Shown piece by piece: positions 24,552-33,678 of a stretch of DNA of 41,619 bases. Under the pieces are notes generated by a model. That model searched no databases, was not told where the DNA came from, and was given only the letters and a program-made list of their open reading frames with translations. Source of the DNA: JAQVOO01 sp964524755 (GTDB lineage: Bacteria; Spirochaetota; Spirochaetia; Sphaerochaetales; Sphaerochaetaceae). Where the stretch lies: the NCBI GenBank assembly GCA_964524755.1, contig CAZGDR010000012.1:1-41619 (forward strand), read 5' to 3'. The position numbers and the translations under genes are program-made. The first letter of the stretch is position 1. Each line of letters begins with the position of its first letter.

Positions 24552-26015
24552 ATGTCCAATGATTTAGGAGAAGCGATACGCTCTCTTGTCAGCGAGCGAG
24601 GAATTAGCGAAGATCTTGTTCTTGAAACAATAAGAGGATTATTGCTTGCCGCATACAAACGTAAATTTGGAACTAGTGATAATGCCGTTGTGCAATTTAA
24701 CGAAGCCCATGATGATGTGCAATTGTTTTCTCGGAAAACTATTGTTGAAGATGATGACTTCGATGGCGAAATTGATGAGATTTCTCTTCAAGAGGCCCGT
24801 GAGTTGCATGAAGATTGTGATATAGGCGATGAAATTTTAATTCCTATTGATCCAAAAACCTTTGACCGGATTTCTGTGCAGAGTGCAAAACAAAAAGCAA
24901 AGCAAGATCTACGGGAAATCCAGAAAGATACCCTTTATTCAGAATTCAAAACGAAAGAAGGGGAGATGATCATTGGATATTATCAACGTGAACTTAACGG
25001 TGATATGATTATCGATTTGGGTAAAACTGAAGGAACGTTACCAAAACGGTACCAGAGTCCACGGGAAGCCTATCGTAAGAATGATAAGATTAAGTGTTAT
25101 GTGTATCAGGTAGAGAAACCTGAACATGGGCAATTACGTGTTATACTTTCAAGGACCCATACCGAGTTTGTCCGAAAATTGTTTGAATTAGAGATTCCTG
25201 AGGTGTATGACCACTCTATAGAGATTCACAAAATTGTACGTGAACCAGGCTATAGAACAAAAGTTGCGGTTTTCTCTCATCGACCTGACCTTGACCCGGT
25301 GGGGGCGTGTGTGGGTTTGAAAGGAATTCGAGTTCAGACTATTATGCGTGAAATGGAAGGGGAGCGGATTGATGTATTACGGTACGATCCGGATCCTATT
25401 GAATATATTAAAAATTGCCTATCACCGGCTGAAATAAAACGTGTGGTTATTCTTGATGAGGGCAAACGGACTGCAGTCGCAGTTGTAGAAGATTCCCAGC
25501 TCTCTTTGGCAATTGGAAAACAGGGAATCAATGTGAGACTGGCCAATAAGCTTGCTGACTGGATCATTGACGTGAAGACGATGGAACAGTATCGTGAGAT
25601 GGACTTAGATGTTGATACGAAAGAACGTGTGGATGCTTTGTTTACCGATCTTCCTGCTTTTGATCTCTCTTATGAAGATGAGGAAGAGGAAGAATTGTTA
25701 CTCAGCGACATCAATGAGATATCTAAAGAATTGATTGCAAAGTTGCAATTTCACGATATCTATACTGTTGAAGAATTTGTCAACTTGTCGGATGAAGAGA
25801 TTGAAAGCTTTGGCGATATCACTGAAGAAGATGTACATGTTATCCACAACGTACTTGGAGATTATGTCGACATTGTTGAGGAAGAGGATGCCACAGAGAT
25901 TGAACAAGAATTCCTTTGCCCCGAATGTGGACATACCCTGTCACCTGATATGACAAGTTGCCCTAGTTGCGGTGTCGGGTTAAGTTTTGAAGAAGTGGAA
26001 GTAGACGAGGAGTAA
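24552..26015 (+). CDS. nusA: Transcription factor NusA with a C-terminal zinc-ribbon motif
   Basis: 487 residues. NusA binds RNA polymerase and modulates pausing, termination and antitermination. Seen: the N-terminal polymerase-binding domain, S1 domain (EGTLPKRYQSPREAYRKNDK), two KH domains (AVFSHRPDLDPVGACVGLKG and LAIGKQGINVRLA), then an acidic HhH-like segment (FHDIYTVEEFVNLSDEEIE). The tail ends in a CxxC-x10-CxxC motif, CPECGHTLSPDMTSCPSCG (456-474), which is not part of standard NusA. The ATG at 24552 is preferred because GGAGG lies upstream of it; another in-frame ATG exists at 24534. Possible autoregulation through the terminator before rimP is inference. Confidence 0.94.
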   Translation: MSNDLGEAIRSLVSERGISEDLVLETIRGLLLAAYKRKFGTSDNAVVQFNEAHDDVQLFSRKTIVEDDDFDGEIDEISLQEARELHEDCDIGDEILIPIDPKTFDRISVQSAKQKAKQDLREIQKDTLYSEFKTKEGEMIIGYYQRELNGDMIIDLGKTEGTLPKRYQSPREAYRKNDKIKCYVYQVEKPEHGQLRVILSRTHTEFVRKLFELEIPEVYDHSIEIHKIVREPGYRTKVAVFSHRPDLDPVGACVGLKGIRVQTIMREMEGERIDVLRYDPDPIEYIKNCLSPAEIKRVVILDEGKRTAVAVVEDSQLSLAIGKQGINVRLANKLADWIIDVKTMEQYREMDLDVDTKERVDALFTDLPAFDLSYEDEEEEELLLSDINEISKELIAKLQFHDIYTVEEFVNLSDEEIESFGDITEEDVHVIHNVLGDYVDIVEEEDATEIEQEFLCPECGHTLSPDMTSCPSCGVGLSFEEVEVDEE

Positions 26016-26027
26016 TCGAAAGATATT

Positions 26028-28625
26028 ATGGCGGAAGAAGATAAGAAACCTAAAACAACCTTAATTAAACACAGGACTGGGAGTGCAAAGCCTGCTTCGC
26101 CCCCAAGCGAAGCTGAATCTGCACGTCCTGTCGAAAAGAAGAGAGTGGTTGTGGTCAAAAAACGGGTTGTGAGGGTAAAATCTCAAGCTAAACCAGCAGA
26201 GAAACCTGCGGATAAAGTTGTAAAAAAACCTCTTGAGGGAGTCGCGGAGGAACCAAAAAAGGTCGCCGAATCAACTCCTGAACGGACGTCCACAGAAAAA
26301 CCTGCTGTAAAAACACCTCAAAAATCGGCAACCAGTCGTGAAGGAAGACGTCAAACATCGGAGCATCCGTTTAGACGTACTCCAAATGCTGGTCCTTCCA
26401 CACCTGTTGTGCGGGCTCCTAAAAATTTACCGCCTGTACCAGGACAAGGACAGACAGCACAAGATCATGCCGAGTGGAAGAAAAATAATCCACCACAAAG
26501 TCGCTCTCCGCAATCAAATGGGCCAAGACAAGTTGGACAAATTGGGGGAAGTCCTCGTCCGCCTAGTCCAAGACAAAGTGGTCGACCTTATCCAGGCCCT
26601 TCCAGTGGAAGGAGACCGCCTAGCAGCGGTGGCAGACCACCCTATACGGGTCCTTCAACGGGTCGTGGCCCTAGCCGACCGCCGTTTGGTGGTGGGGGTA
26701 GAGGTCCGCGTCCAAGTGGACCGCGTCCGGAACAAGAGACAGTTGTCCAAAAAACTTCCAAGAAAGTCTACAGAAAGAGAAGAGAATATAAAAAGCCTGA
26801 ACGTGTTACAGAGCGAGATTTCCATATTAAGCGTAAGGATTTTCATAAGGCCAGACCGGTTCCTAAGAAAATTGATATTATGGAAGTTATTACCGTGGCC
26901 GATTTAGCCAAGAAGATGAATCTCAAGGCTTCAGAAATTATTGGAAAATTGTTGAAGATGGGTATGATGGTTACGATTAACCAGCAGATTGACTCTGATG
27001 TAGCAACCCTTATTGCCAGTGAATATGATTGTGAAGTAAATATCGTCTCATTGTATGATGAAACATTAATTGCAACCGATGACGATAAAGAGGGAGCTCT
27101 TACAGCTCGGGCTCCTATTGTCACCATTATGGGTCACGTAGACCATGGTAAAACAAAATTGCTCGATGCAATTCGTTCTACAGATGTGGTCGCCGATGAG
27201 TTTGGTGGAATCACTCAACACATTGGAGCTTATAAAGTTACGTTAGCAGGAAAAGGTGATATTGTATTTTTAGATACCCCTGGACACGCAGCTTTTACAA
27301 TGATGAGAGCGCGTGGTGCACAAGTTACAGATATTGTAGTGTTGGTAGTTGCAGCTAACGACGGTGTTATGCCGCAGACGTTAGAAGCAATCGATCATGC
27401 TAAAGCTGCAAAAGTACCTATTATCGTGGCTGTTAACAAAGTTGACTTACCAGAAGCAAATATTGATCGGGTCAAACAACAATTAAGTGACCATGGTCTC
27501 ATGCCCGAAGAGTGGGGTGGTAGTACCTTGTTCTGTGAGATATCAGCTTTGAAAAAGCTTGGTATTGAAGAGTTACTCGATACAATTCTCCTACAAGCTG
27601 AAATGCTTGAACTTGAGGCTAACCCCACAGTACGGGCTGAAGGTAAAGTCTTAGAATCACGGATCGACCAAGGACGTGGTATTGTCGCTTCAGTGATTAT
27701 TGAACGCGGTACACTCCATCAAGGTGATAACTTCGTGGCTGGTATTTATCCCGGTAAAGTGAGAGCCATGGCCGATGATCGTGGTAATAGAATTATGGAA
27801 GCTGGACCAGCTACTCCGGTTGAAATTATTGGTTTAAGTGATATTCCTGGAGCAGGTGATCCTTTCCAAGTAACCGCTAACGAGAAACAAGCTCGACAAG
27901 TGGGTGCTAAGCGACAAGAGTTGGAGCGTCAGGGACAGGCCAAGAATGTTAAGAAAGTTACCCTCGAGAACATCTATGAAACTATCAAAGATGGTACTAT
28001 TCAAGAGTTGAATGTGATTATCAAGGGAGACGTACAAGGCTCTGTTGAGGCCGTCCAAGATGCCCTAGAGAAACTCTCTACGGATGAGATTCACCTTAAT
28101 GTACTGCGAGCTTCAGCCGGTGCTATTATCGAAGATGATGTAAACTTAGCCATCGCTTCGACTGCCCTGGTTTTAGGCTTTAATGTACGACCAACTCCAC
28201 GAGCACAGGCTCTGGCTGAACAAGAAAAGATTGAAATACGAAGGTATAATATTATCTATGATGCCGTTGATGATATCCGCGCTGCCATGGAAGGTATGCT
28301 AGCGCCTGAAAGAAAAGAAATTGTTATTGGGCAAGTGGAAGTGCGTGATACCTTTAAGGTTCCAAAAATTGGCGTAATTGCTGGTTGTCACGTTATGGAT
28401 GGTAAAATTAAACGAAATGCACAGGTCAATGTTATTCGTGATGGTATTAAATTACATACGGGTAAGATTTCGTCACTTAAGCGATTCAAAGATGATGCCA
28501 AAGAGGTCGTTGAAGGATTTGAATGTGGTGTGGGGGTCGAGAACTTCCAGGACCTACAAGCCGGAGATATCCTTGAGGTTATCGATGTGATCGAAATTAA
28601 GAAAAAGTTGAAAGTAAATGAGTGA
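26028..28625 (+). CDS. infB: Translation initiation factor IF-2
   Basis: 865 residues. This GTPase brings initiator tRNA to the 30S subunit. Seen: a long low-complexity N-terminus rich in Lys, Pro, Gly and Arg to about residue 250 (repeats such as RPPFGGGGRGPRP); an IF-2N domain (VITVADLAKKMNLKASEIIG); G1 GHVDHGKT (369-376); G2 GGITQHIGAY; G3 DTPGHAAF; G4 NKVD; and C-terminal domains including GDVQGSVEAVQDAL. The Gly-Pro-Arg stretch is typical disordered linker sequence. There is only a weak GAAAG before the ATG. The stop overlaps the rbfA start. Confidence 0.97.
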   Translation: MAEEDKKPKTTLIKHRTGSAKPASPPSEAESARPVEKKRVVVVKKRVVRVKSQAKPAEKPADKVVKKPLEGVAEEPKKVAESTPERTSTEKPAVKTPQKSATSREGRRQTSEHPFRRTPNAGPSTPVVRAPKNLPPVPGQGQTAQDHAEWKKNNPPQSRSPQSNGPRQVGQIGGSPRPPSPRQSGRPYPGPSSGRRPPSSGGRPPYTGPSTGRGPSRPPFGGGGRGPRPSGPRPEQETVVQKTSKKVYRKRREYKKPERVTERDFHIKRKDFHKARPVPKKIDIMEVITVADLAKKMNLKASEIIGKLLKMGMMVTINQQIDSDVATLIASEYDCEVNIVSLYDETLIATDDDKEGALTARAPIVTIMGHVDHGKTKLLDAIRSTDVVADEFGGITQHIGAYKVTLAGKGDIVFLDTPGHAAFTMMRARGAQVTDIVVLVVAANDGVMPQTLEAIDHAKAAKVPIIVAVNKVDLPEANIDRVKQQLSDHGLMPEEWGGSTLFCEISALKKLGIEELLDTILLQAEMLELEANPTVRAEGKVLESRIDQGRGIVASVIIERGTLHQGDNFVAGIYPGKVRAMADDRGNRIMEAGPATPVEIIGLSDIPGAGDPFQVTANEKQARQVGAKRQELERQGQAKNVKKVTLENIYETIKDGTIQELNVIIKGDVQGSVEAVQDALEKLSTDEIHLNVLRASAGAIIEDDVNLAIASTALVLGFNVRPTPRAQALAEQEKIEIRRYNIIYDAVDDIRAAMEGMLAPERKEIVIGQVEVRDTFKVPKIGVIAGCHVMDGKIKRNAQVNVIRDGIKLHTGKISSLKRFKDDAKEVVEGFECGVGVENFQDLQAGDILEVIDVIEIKKKLKVNE

Positions 28626-28977
28626 TTATATGCATCAGCGGTTAGAATCCCGCATTCAAGAAACAATTAGTACTATGATTGTGACCCGTGAAATAAAACA
28701 TCACGGGCTCAATCCTTTTGTTTCGGTTAGTAGAGTAACTTTATCCAAAGATAAGGCGTATGCTACAGTTTTAATTTCCTCGTTCGTAGAAGATGAGGAG
28801 TTAGATAAATCGGTGGATGCTCTGCAGAGTGCAGCTGGATTTATTCAGCAACGCCTTGCCCATGTACTGCAGACACGCAATACACCCCGACTCACTTTTA
28901 AAGTTGACACTTCTATTAAAGAAGCGCAGGCTGTAGAAGCCTTAATCGAGAGTTTACACATAACAGATGAAGAGTAG
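28618..28977 (+). CDS. rbfA: 30S ribosome-binding factor RbfA
   Basis: 119 residues, single KH-like domain. It helps process and mature the 5' end of 16S rRNA. Seen: YMHQRLESRIQETISTMI, the central VSVSRVTLSKDKAYATVLIS, the AAGFIQQRLAHVLQTRNTPR block and LTFKVDTSI. Its ATG overlaps the end of infB by 8 bases, and its end overlaps the truB start by 11 bases, so expression is probably translationally coupled. Confidence 0.95.
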   Translation: MSDYMHQRLESRIQETISTMIVTREIKHHGLNPFVSVSRVTLSKDKAYATVLISSFVEDEELDKSVDALQSAAGFIQQRLAHVLQTRNTPRLTFKVDTSIKEAQAVEALIESLHITDEE

Positions 28978-29866
28978 ATCCTCTTTTTTGTTGTTGCATA
29001 AACCTACCGGTATTACATCTTTTGCCTCTTTAGGACCGGTTAAACGGGTTATCGATAAAAAAGTGGGCCATGGTGGCACTCTTGATAAGTTTGCCGAAGG
29101 ACTTATGATTGTCCTCACCGGTTCTTTTACAAAACTTACTCTCTTAGTTTCAAATCTCGATAAACGATACACTGCAACAATGATTTTCGGTGCAGAAACC
29201 AGTACATTGGACCCTGAAGGTGAGGTTATTGCTACTGGAGATATTCCCACGCTTGAAATGATTGAACAGGTAATTTTTCAACAGTTCCAAGGGACTATTG
29301 AACAAAGACCTCCACACTATTCAGCTATACATATCGATGGTAAACGTGCCCATGCATTGGCCAGATCTGGTCAAGATTTTGAAGTCCCGTTACGTGAAGT
29401 TACTCTATATGAAACTACTATTCTAGATTGGCAGCCTCCCTTTTTGACTTTCGAAGTGCATTGTTCCAAGGGCACTTATATTCGCTCTTTAGCCCGTGAT
29501 ATCGCCCTAGCGTGTAATTCACGGGGACATCTCGTTGCTTTAAAACGAAATGCCATTGGCCCTTTTACACTTGAAGACGCTGTCGATTCTCAACATGCCG
29601 CCACGTTGCTGACCCATGCTGAGACAAGCATAGAGCGATTGCAGATGTTAGATAAGATGGGCAGTCTCACTGTCGACGAAGCTGGCGCACAACGGTTAAG
29701 ATATGGTAATCTACCCCCTAAAGATGCTATCATAGAATCAAAGGTAGAGCCTGAGGATGTTACAGCATTGGTATGTGATCCTCAAAATATCTTGTTAGCA
29801 GTAGTAGGACTTGATGAGCGAGGAGTACCCAACAAAATATATTCTCTACCTTGTTTGGAGATGTAG
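28967..29866 (+). CDS. truB: tRNA pseudouridine(55) synthase TruB
   Basis: 299 residues. It makes pseudouridine 55 in the T-loop of tRNAs. Seen: LLLHKPTGITSFASLGPVKR, the catalytic motif GHGGTLDKFAEGLMIVLTG (nucleophile D40), RYTATMIFGAETSTLDPEG, the QRPPHYSAIHIDGKRAH block, and CSKGTYIRSLARDI. Family members usually have GTLDPxAxG; here Lys replaces the Pro. The ATG overlaps rbfA. The ribF start lies within its last codons or just after. Confidence 0.94.
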   Translation: MKSRSSFLLLHKPTGITSFASLGPVKRVIDKKVGHGGTLDKFAEGLMIVLTGSFTKLTLLVSNLDKRYTATMIFGAETSTLDPEGEVIATGDIPTLEMIEQVIFQQFQGTIEQRPPHYSAIHIDGKRAHALARSGQDFEVPLREVTLYETTILDWQPPFLTFEVHCSKGTYIRSLARDIALACNSRGHLVALKRNAIGPFTLEDAVDSQHAATLLTHAETSIERLQMLDKMGSLTVDEAGAQRLRYGNLPPKDAIIESKVEPEDVTALVCDPQNILLAVVGLDERGVPNKIYSLPCLEM

Positions 29867-30720
29867 TGGTGGAAATACATGATTTTGACCAATTATATAA
29901 TTCACGCGCGTTATCTAACCTATCTACGGTGGTATCCATCGGTGTCTATGACGGGCTCCATATTGGACATCAGCGTATTATAGAGAAGACTGTTTCATTA
30001 GCTCGTGAGCAAGTGGATTGGAAAACTGTAGTAATGACCTTTTCTCAAAATCCGAAGACGATTATGGGGAGAAATCCTTTTGCTCAGCCGTTAATGAGTC
30101 TTCGACAAAGTACGGAATTCTTTTCCAATCTTGGAGTTGATTATTTAGTTGTGATTGACTTTTCTCCTGATTTCAGTAAACTAACTGGAGAGGAGTTTGT
30201 CGCACGTTGTTGTACAATGTTCGATGTCCGCAGTATAGTTGTCGGCGAGAACTTCCGCTGTGGTTCCCGCGCTGATACAGGCGTGGAGGAACTTCGGATG
30301 ATTCTTCCTCGCTATACCGCAGGTGCACAGGTGTGTGTGCCTAAAATGTACCGTTTAGCGGATGGGACAGAGGACAGTAGCACATTAGTGCGTCTATCTC
30401 TCAGAGAGGGCAGAGTGTCAGAGATAATGGCACAGCTCGGCAGGAGTTATTCATTGGACTTGGCCCATTTACCTTCCAAGCACACCGAATATCCCCTGCA
30501 ATTTCCGATTGGTTCGTTCGTACAGCTTCTGCCGCCACCAGGGATGTATGAAACCGTATTAGTCATGGCTGACAAGTCGGAATGGAAGATGATTGCTTCA
30601 CTTGACGAAGAGTTTCTTACGTTAACGAGCAAAACTTCTCCGACACCACATGTTTTTCATGCAAGTTCGGGTATGACCACTCGGTTTGATAATTTGCAAT
30701 TTGTAAAGGAGTTAACGTAA
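29866..30720 (+). CDS. ribF: RibF-family FAD synthetase; riboflavin kinase part not recognisable
   Basis: About 284 residues. Standard RibF has an N-terminal FMN adenylyltransferase and a C-terminal riboflavin kinase. Seen: the adenylyltransferase signature SIGVYDGLHIGHQRII (about 24-39), a VVGENFRCGSRADTG block, and SSTLVRLSLREGRVSEIM. The expected kinase motif (GRxLGFPTAN) is missing; the C-terminal ~90 residues contain FPIGSFVQLLPPPGMYETV, with only a faint likeness. It may therefore make FAD from FMN but not FMN from riboflavin. The start is one of two adjacent GTG codons (29866 or 29869); GGAG lies 5 or 8 bases before. It follows truB with overlapping bases and precedes rpsO by 2 bases. 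Confidence 0.85.
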   Translation: MVEIHDFDQLYNSRALSNLSTVVSIGVYDGLHIGHQRIIEKTVSLAREQVDWKTVVMTFSQNPKTIMGRNPFAQPLMSLRQSTEFFSNLGVDYLVVIDFSPDFSKLTGEEFVARCCTMFDVRSIVVGENFRCGSRADTGVEELRMILPRYTAGAQVCVPKMYRLADGTEDSSTLVRLSLREGRVSEIMAQLGRSYSLDLAHLPSKHTEYPLQFPIGSFVQLLPPPGMYETVLVMADKSEWKMIASLDEEFLTLTSKTSPTPHVFHASSGMTTRFDNLQFVKELT

Positions 30721-30722
30721 AT

Positions 30723-30989
30723 ATGTTGACAAAAGAAATGAAGTCTCAAATCGTAGCTGAGTTTGGGGGAGATGCAAGTAATACCGGTTCCTCTGATGTG
30801 CAGATCGCATTGCTTTCTGCAAGGATTCGTGATCTACAAGATCACTTTAAAGAGTTTCCCAAAGACCATGCTGGTCGTCGTGGACTGTTGAAGATGGTAG
30901 GAAAGCGTCGCAGACTTCTTCGTTATGTCCGCAATAATGATATCAATCACTATCGCGAACTCATTCAGAAGTTAGGATTGAGAAAATAA
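30723..30989 (+). CDS. rpsO: 30S ribosomal protein S15
   Basis: 88 residues, exact family size. S15 binds 16S rRNA early in assembly. Seen: GDASNTGSSDVQIALLSARI, then LQDHFKEFPKDHAGRRGLL, and the basic end KRRRLLRYVRNNDINHYREL. GGAG lies about 12 bases upstream of the ATG. It ends the rimP operon in front of a terminator hairpin; pnp follows, the same rpsO-pnp neighbourhood as in E. coli. Confidence 0.97.
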   Translation: MLTKEMKSQIVAEFGGDASNTGSSDVQIALLSARIRDLQDHFKEFPKDHAGRRGLLKMVGKRRRLLRYVRNNDINHYRELIQKLGLRK

Positions 30990-31020
30990 TTGAAGAGTAG
31001 TATATGCTAATAAAAGGATT

Positions 31021-31064
31021 CAGCCTCTACCTCTTTTAGGGGTTTTGAGGCTGTTTCCGTTTTT
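31021..31064 (+). terminator. Intrinsic terminator between rpsO and pnp
   Basis: CAGCCTC (31021-31027) and GAGGCTG (31047-31053) form a perfect 7-bp stem. An inner CCTC/GGGG pairing can extend it. TTTCCGTTTTT follows. pnp must be expressed by partial read-through or from a promoter within the ~48 bases before its ATG, where I see no strong one. Confidence 0.75.
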
Positions 31065-31112
31065 AGGGTATGACGCTCTAGTAAAAGAAAAGAACAAAAG
31101 AAGTAGGAAATT

Positions 31113-33218
31113 ATGATTAAATCAGTAAAAATGAGAATTGGTTCTGGCGAATTAGTGCTAGAAACCGGGAAAATGGCCAAACAGGCCAATGGTGCTGTCT
31201 ATGCTTATTATGAGGGTAGTGCGGTTCTTGCAACTGCGTGTAGCGGACGGAAACCTGAAACTCCACTTGACTACATCCCTTTACAAGTTGAGTACAATGA
31301 AAAATATTATGCAGCAGGAAAAATACCAGGCGGTTTCCTCAAACGTGAGGGACGCCCTAAAGATAAAGAGATCCTTGTTTCACGTTTGATTGATCGACCG
31401 ATGCGTCCGTTGTTTGATATTGCCTTTGGTCGTGAAATTCAAATAGTCCCCACCGTGGTGAGTACTGACATGGTTAACCCACCCGATATCATTGCTATGA
31501 TTGCTGCATCTGCAGCTGTCTCAATTAGTGATATCCCTTTTAATGGCCCAACTGCGGCTGTTCGCATAGCCTACATTGATGGTAAATATGTGGTAAATCC
31601 CACGTTTCAAGAGATTGAAAAAGCAGAGTTAGAGATTATTGTCTCTGGTACTAAAGATGGCATTACCATGGTTGAAGGGGGAGCTAAGCAGGTCTCTGAG
31701 GAGATGATGTTAGAAGCAATAGCCACTGCTCAACCAATCATAGCCGATCTTTGTGATATTCAATTAGAATTAGTAAAGATTGCCGGTAAAGAGAAATTGC
31801 CAATCGTTAAAGTTGAAGAAGATCTCTCTTTCTTAGAACCGATTCGTGAATTTGCTGCTCCCTTATATAAAAAAGCGAGCTTCGTTAAAGGGAAGATGGA
31901 AAGATACGCCGCTTTAGATGAAGTAAAGCAGCAAGTTGCCGAAAAATTTGCGGACGTCATTGAAGAGAGTGGGAACCCAGGGAAAGTTTCAGCAATGTTT
32001 GAAGAACTTGAATATTCAATTTTACGTGCTTCAATCTTAGATGATGGCGTACGAACCGATGGTCGTAAAGTTGATGAAATTAGACCAATCAGCTGTGAAG
32101 TAGGGCTGTTGTCACATACTCATGGTAGTGCTCTATTCACCCGTGGTGAAACTCAGAGTTTATGTACTGCCACCTTAGGCTCAGCTAGTGATGAACAGAT
32201 GTTTGATACCATTGATAGTGAGAAGTATTTTAATAATTTCATGCTGCATTATAACTTCCCTCCTTTCAGTGTTGGTGAGACAGGAAGATTGGGGACTGGT
32301 CGCCGTGAAATTGGTCATGGTCATTTAGCTCAACGGGCCTTAGAAGGTATTCTTCCTGATAAGACTGATTTCCCCTATACTATACGTGTAGTCTCCGAAG
32401 TTTTGGAATCTAACGGATCTTCTTCAATGGCTACAGTTTGTGGAGGCTCCTTAGCGCTGATGGATGCTGGGGTTAAAGTGTCAGCACCGGTAGCAGGAAT
32501 TGCGATGGGACTGATTACTGATGGCCCTGATTATAAAAAGTATAAGGTGCTGAGTGATATTCTGGGTGAAGAAGATCATCTTGGTGACATGGACTTTAAG
32601 GTAGCTGGTACAAAAGATGGTATAACAGCCTTTCAAATGGATATAAAAATTGCCGGTGTTACTCAAGAGATCATGACTAAGGCTCTGGCACAGGCTAAGA
32701 AGGGTCGTTTACACATCCTCGATATCATGAATCAGACATTAGCGACCTCCAGAAAAGAAATTTCAGAATATGCTCCTAAAATCCTCACTTTTAAAGTTGA
32801 TGAAGATAAAATTGGTGCTGTTATCGGTACCGGTGGTAAGACTATTAAAGGTATTGCCGAACAAACTGGAGCTGAAATCAATATCGAAAATGATGGTACT
32901 GTCACCATTTTTGGAAAAAACAGTGTAAGTGCACAAAAAGCTCTCGATTTAGTTAAATCTATTGTGGAAGAGCCTGAAGTAGGACGTATTTACACAGGTA
33001 CCGTAAAGAGAATTATGGATTTTGGTGCTTTTATTGAAATCTTACCTGGCAAAGAGGGACTCTGCCATATCAGTAAGTTATCTAAAACCAGAGTAAATAA
33101 TGTTAATGACGTGTTAAGTGTCAACCAGGTCATTCCTGTTAAACTCATTGAGGTTGACCGCATGGGTCGTTTGAATTTGAGCTATGTTGATGCTTTAGAA
33201 GAGCAAGAAAACAAATAA
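31113..33218 (+). CDS. pnp: Polyribonucleotide nucleotidyltransferase (PNPase)
   Basis: 701 residues. It degrades RNA 3' to 5' using phosphate and can add tails. Seen: first RNase PH domain with YYAAGKIPGGFLKREGRP and RPLFDIAF; helical linker; second RNase PH domain with GSALFTRGETQSLCTATLG, FPPFSVGETGRLG, RREIGHGHLAQRAL and GGSLALMDAGV; a KH domain with IGAVIGTGGKTI (about 569-580); and a C-terminal S1 domain with GTVKRIMDFGAFIEILPGKE. AGGA lies 4-5 bases before the ATG. dut follows one base after the stop. Confidence 0.97.
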   Translation: MIKSVKMRIGSGELVLETGKMAKQANGAVYAYYEGSAVLATACSGRKPETPLDYIPLQVEYNEKYYAAGKIPGGFLKREGRPKDKEILVSRLIDRPMRPLFDIAFGREIQIVPTVVSTDMVNPPDIIAMIAASAAVSISDIPFNGPTAAVRIAYIDGKYVVNPTFQEIEKAELEIIVSGTKDGITMVEGGAKQVSEEMMLEAIATAQPIIADLCDIQLELVKIAGKEKLPIVKVEEDLSFLEPIREFAAPLYKKASFVKGKMERYAALDEVKQQVAEKFADVIEESGNPGKVSAMFEELEYSILRASILDDGVRTDGRKVDEIRPISCEVGLLSHTHGSALFTRGETQSLCTATLGSASDEQMFDTIDSEKYFNNFMLHYNFPPFSVGETGRLGTGRREIGHGHLAQRALEGILPDKTDFPYTIRVVSEVLESNGSSSMATVCGGSLALMDAGVKVSAPVAGIAMGLITDGPDYKKYKVLSDILGEEDHLGDMDFKVAGTKDGITAFQMDIKIAGVTQEIMTKALAQAKKGRLHILDIMNQTLATSRKEISEYAPKILTFKVDEDKIGAVIGTGGKTIKGIAEQTGAEINIENDGTVTIFGKNSVSAQKALDLVKSIVEEPEVGRIYTGTVKRIMDFGAFIEILPGKEGLCHISKLSKTRVNNVNDVLSVNQVIPVKLIEVDRMGRLNLSYVDALEEQENK

Positions 33219-33219
33219 T

Positions 33220-33675
33220 ATGGCTGAAAAGCAAGTCATTACAGTACGAGTGGTAGTAGCAGAATCTGCTTCACTACCACTCTATGCCACAGAATATGCT
33301 GCGGGTGCTGATTTATGTGCTTGGCTCCCGGACCGTACTATTACCCTTAAAGAACATGGAGGTCAGGCCCTCATTCCAACTGGCGTGATGCTTGAGATTC
33401 CTTCTGGTTATGAAGGGCAGGTGAGGCCTCGTAGTGGGCTGGCTGCTAAACATGGAGTAACAGTACTTAACAGTCCTGGAACCATTGATAGTGATTATAG
33501 GGGAGAAGTTAAAGTTATCCTCATCAATCATGGATCCCAGCCATTTGTCATTTCGCATGGTCAACGTATTGCACAATTGATACTGGCACCAGTGATTCAA
33601 GGCCGATTTATAGAAGTTGAAACTATAACTGCTACAAATCGGGGTGGACGAGGGTTTGGATCGACAGGAGTATAA
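33220..33675 (+). CDS. dut: Deoxyuridine 5'-triphosphate nucleotidohydrolase (dUTPase)
   Basis: 151 residues, trimeric type. It hydrolyses dUTP to dUMP, keeping uracil out of DNA and feeding dTMP synthesis. All five family motifs are present: AGADLCA, RPRSGLA, SPGTIDSDYRGEVKVIL, RIAQLILAPV and RGGRGFGSTG. It starts one base after the pnp stop and lptF starts three bases after its end, so it is embedded in one operon. Confidence 0.96.
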   Translation: MAEKQVITVRVVVAESASLPLYATEYAAGADLCAWLPDRTITLKEHGGQALIPTGVMLEIPSGYEGQVRPRSGLAAKHGVTVLNSPGTIDSDYRGEVKVILINHGSQPFVISHGQRIAQLILAPVIQGRFIEVETITATNRGGRGFGSTGV

Positions 33676-33678
33676 AAT

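Noticed and set aside
26338..26907. 189-codon frame in another phase of infB
   Set aside because: It is a by-product of the repetitive Gly-Pro-Arg-rich N-terminal linker of IF-2; no start signal.
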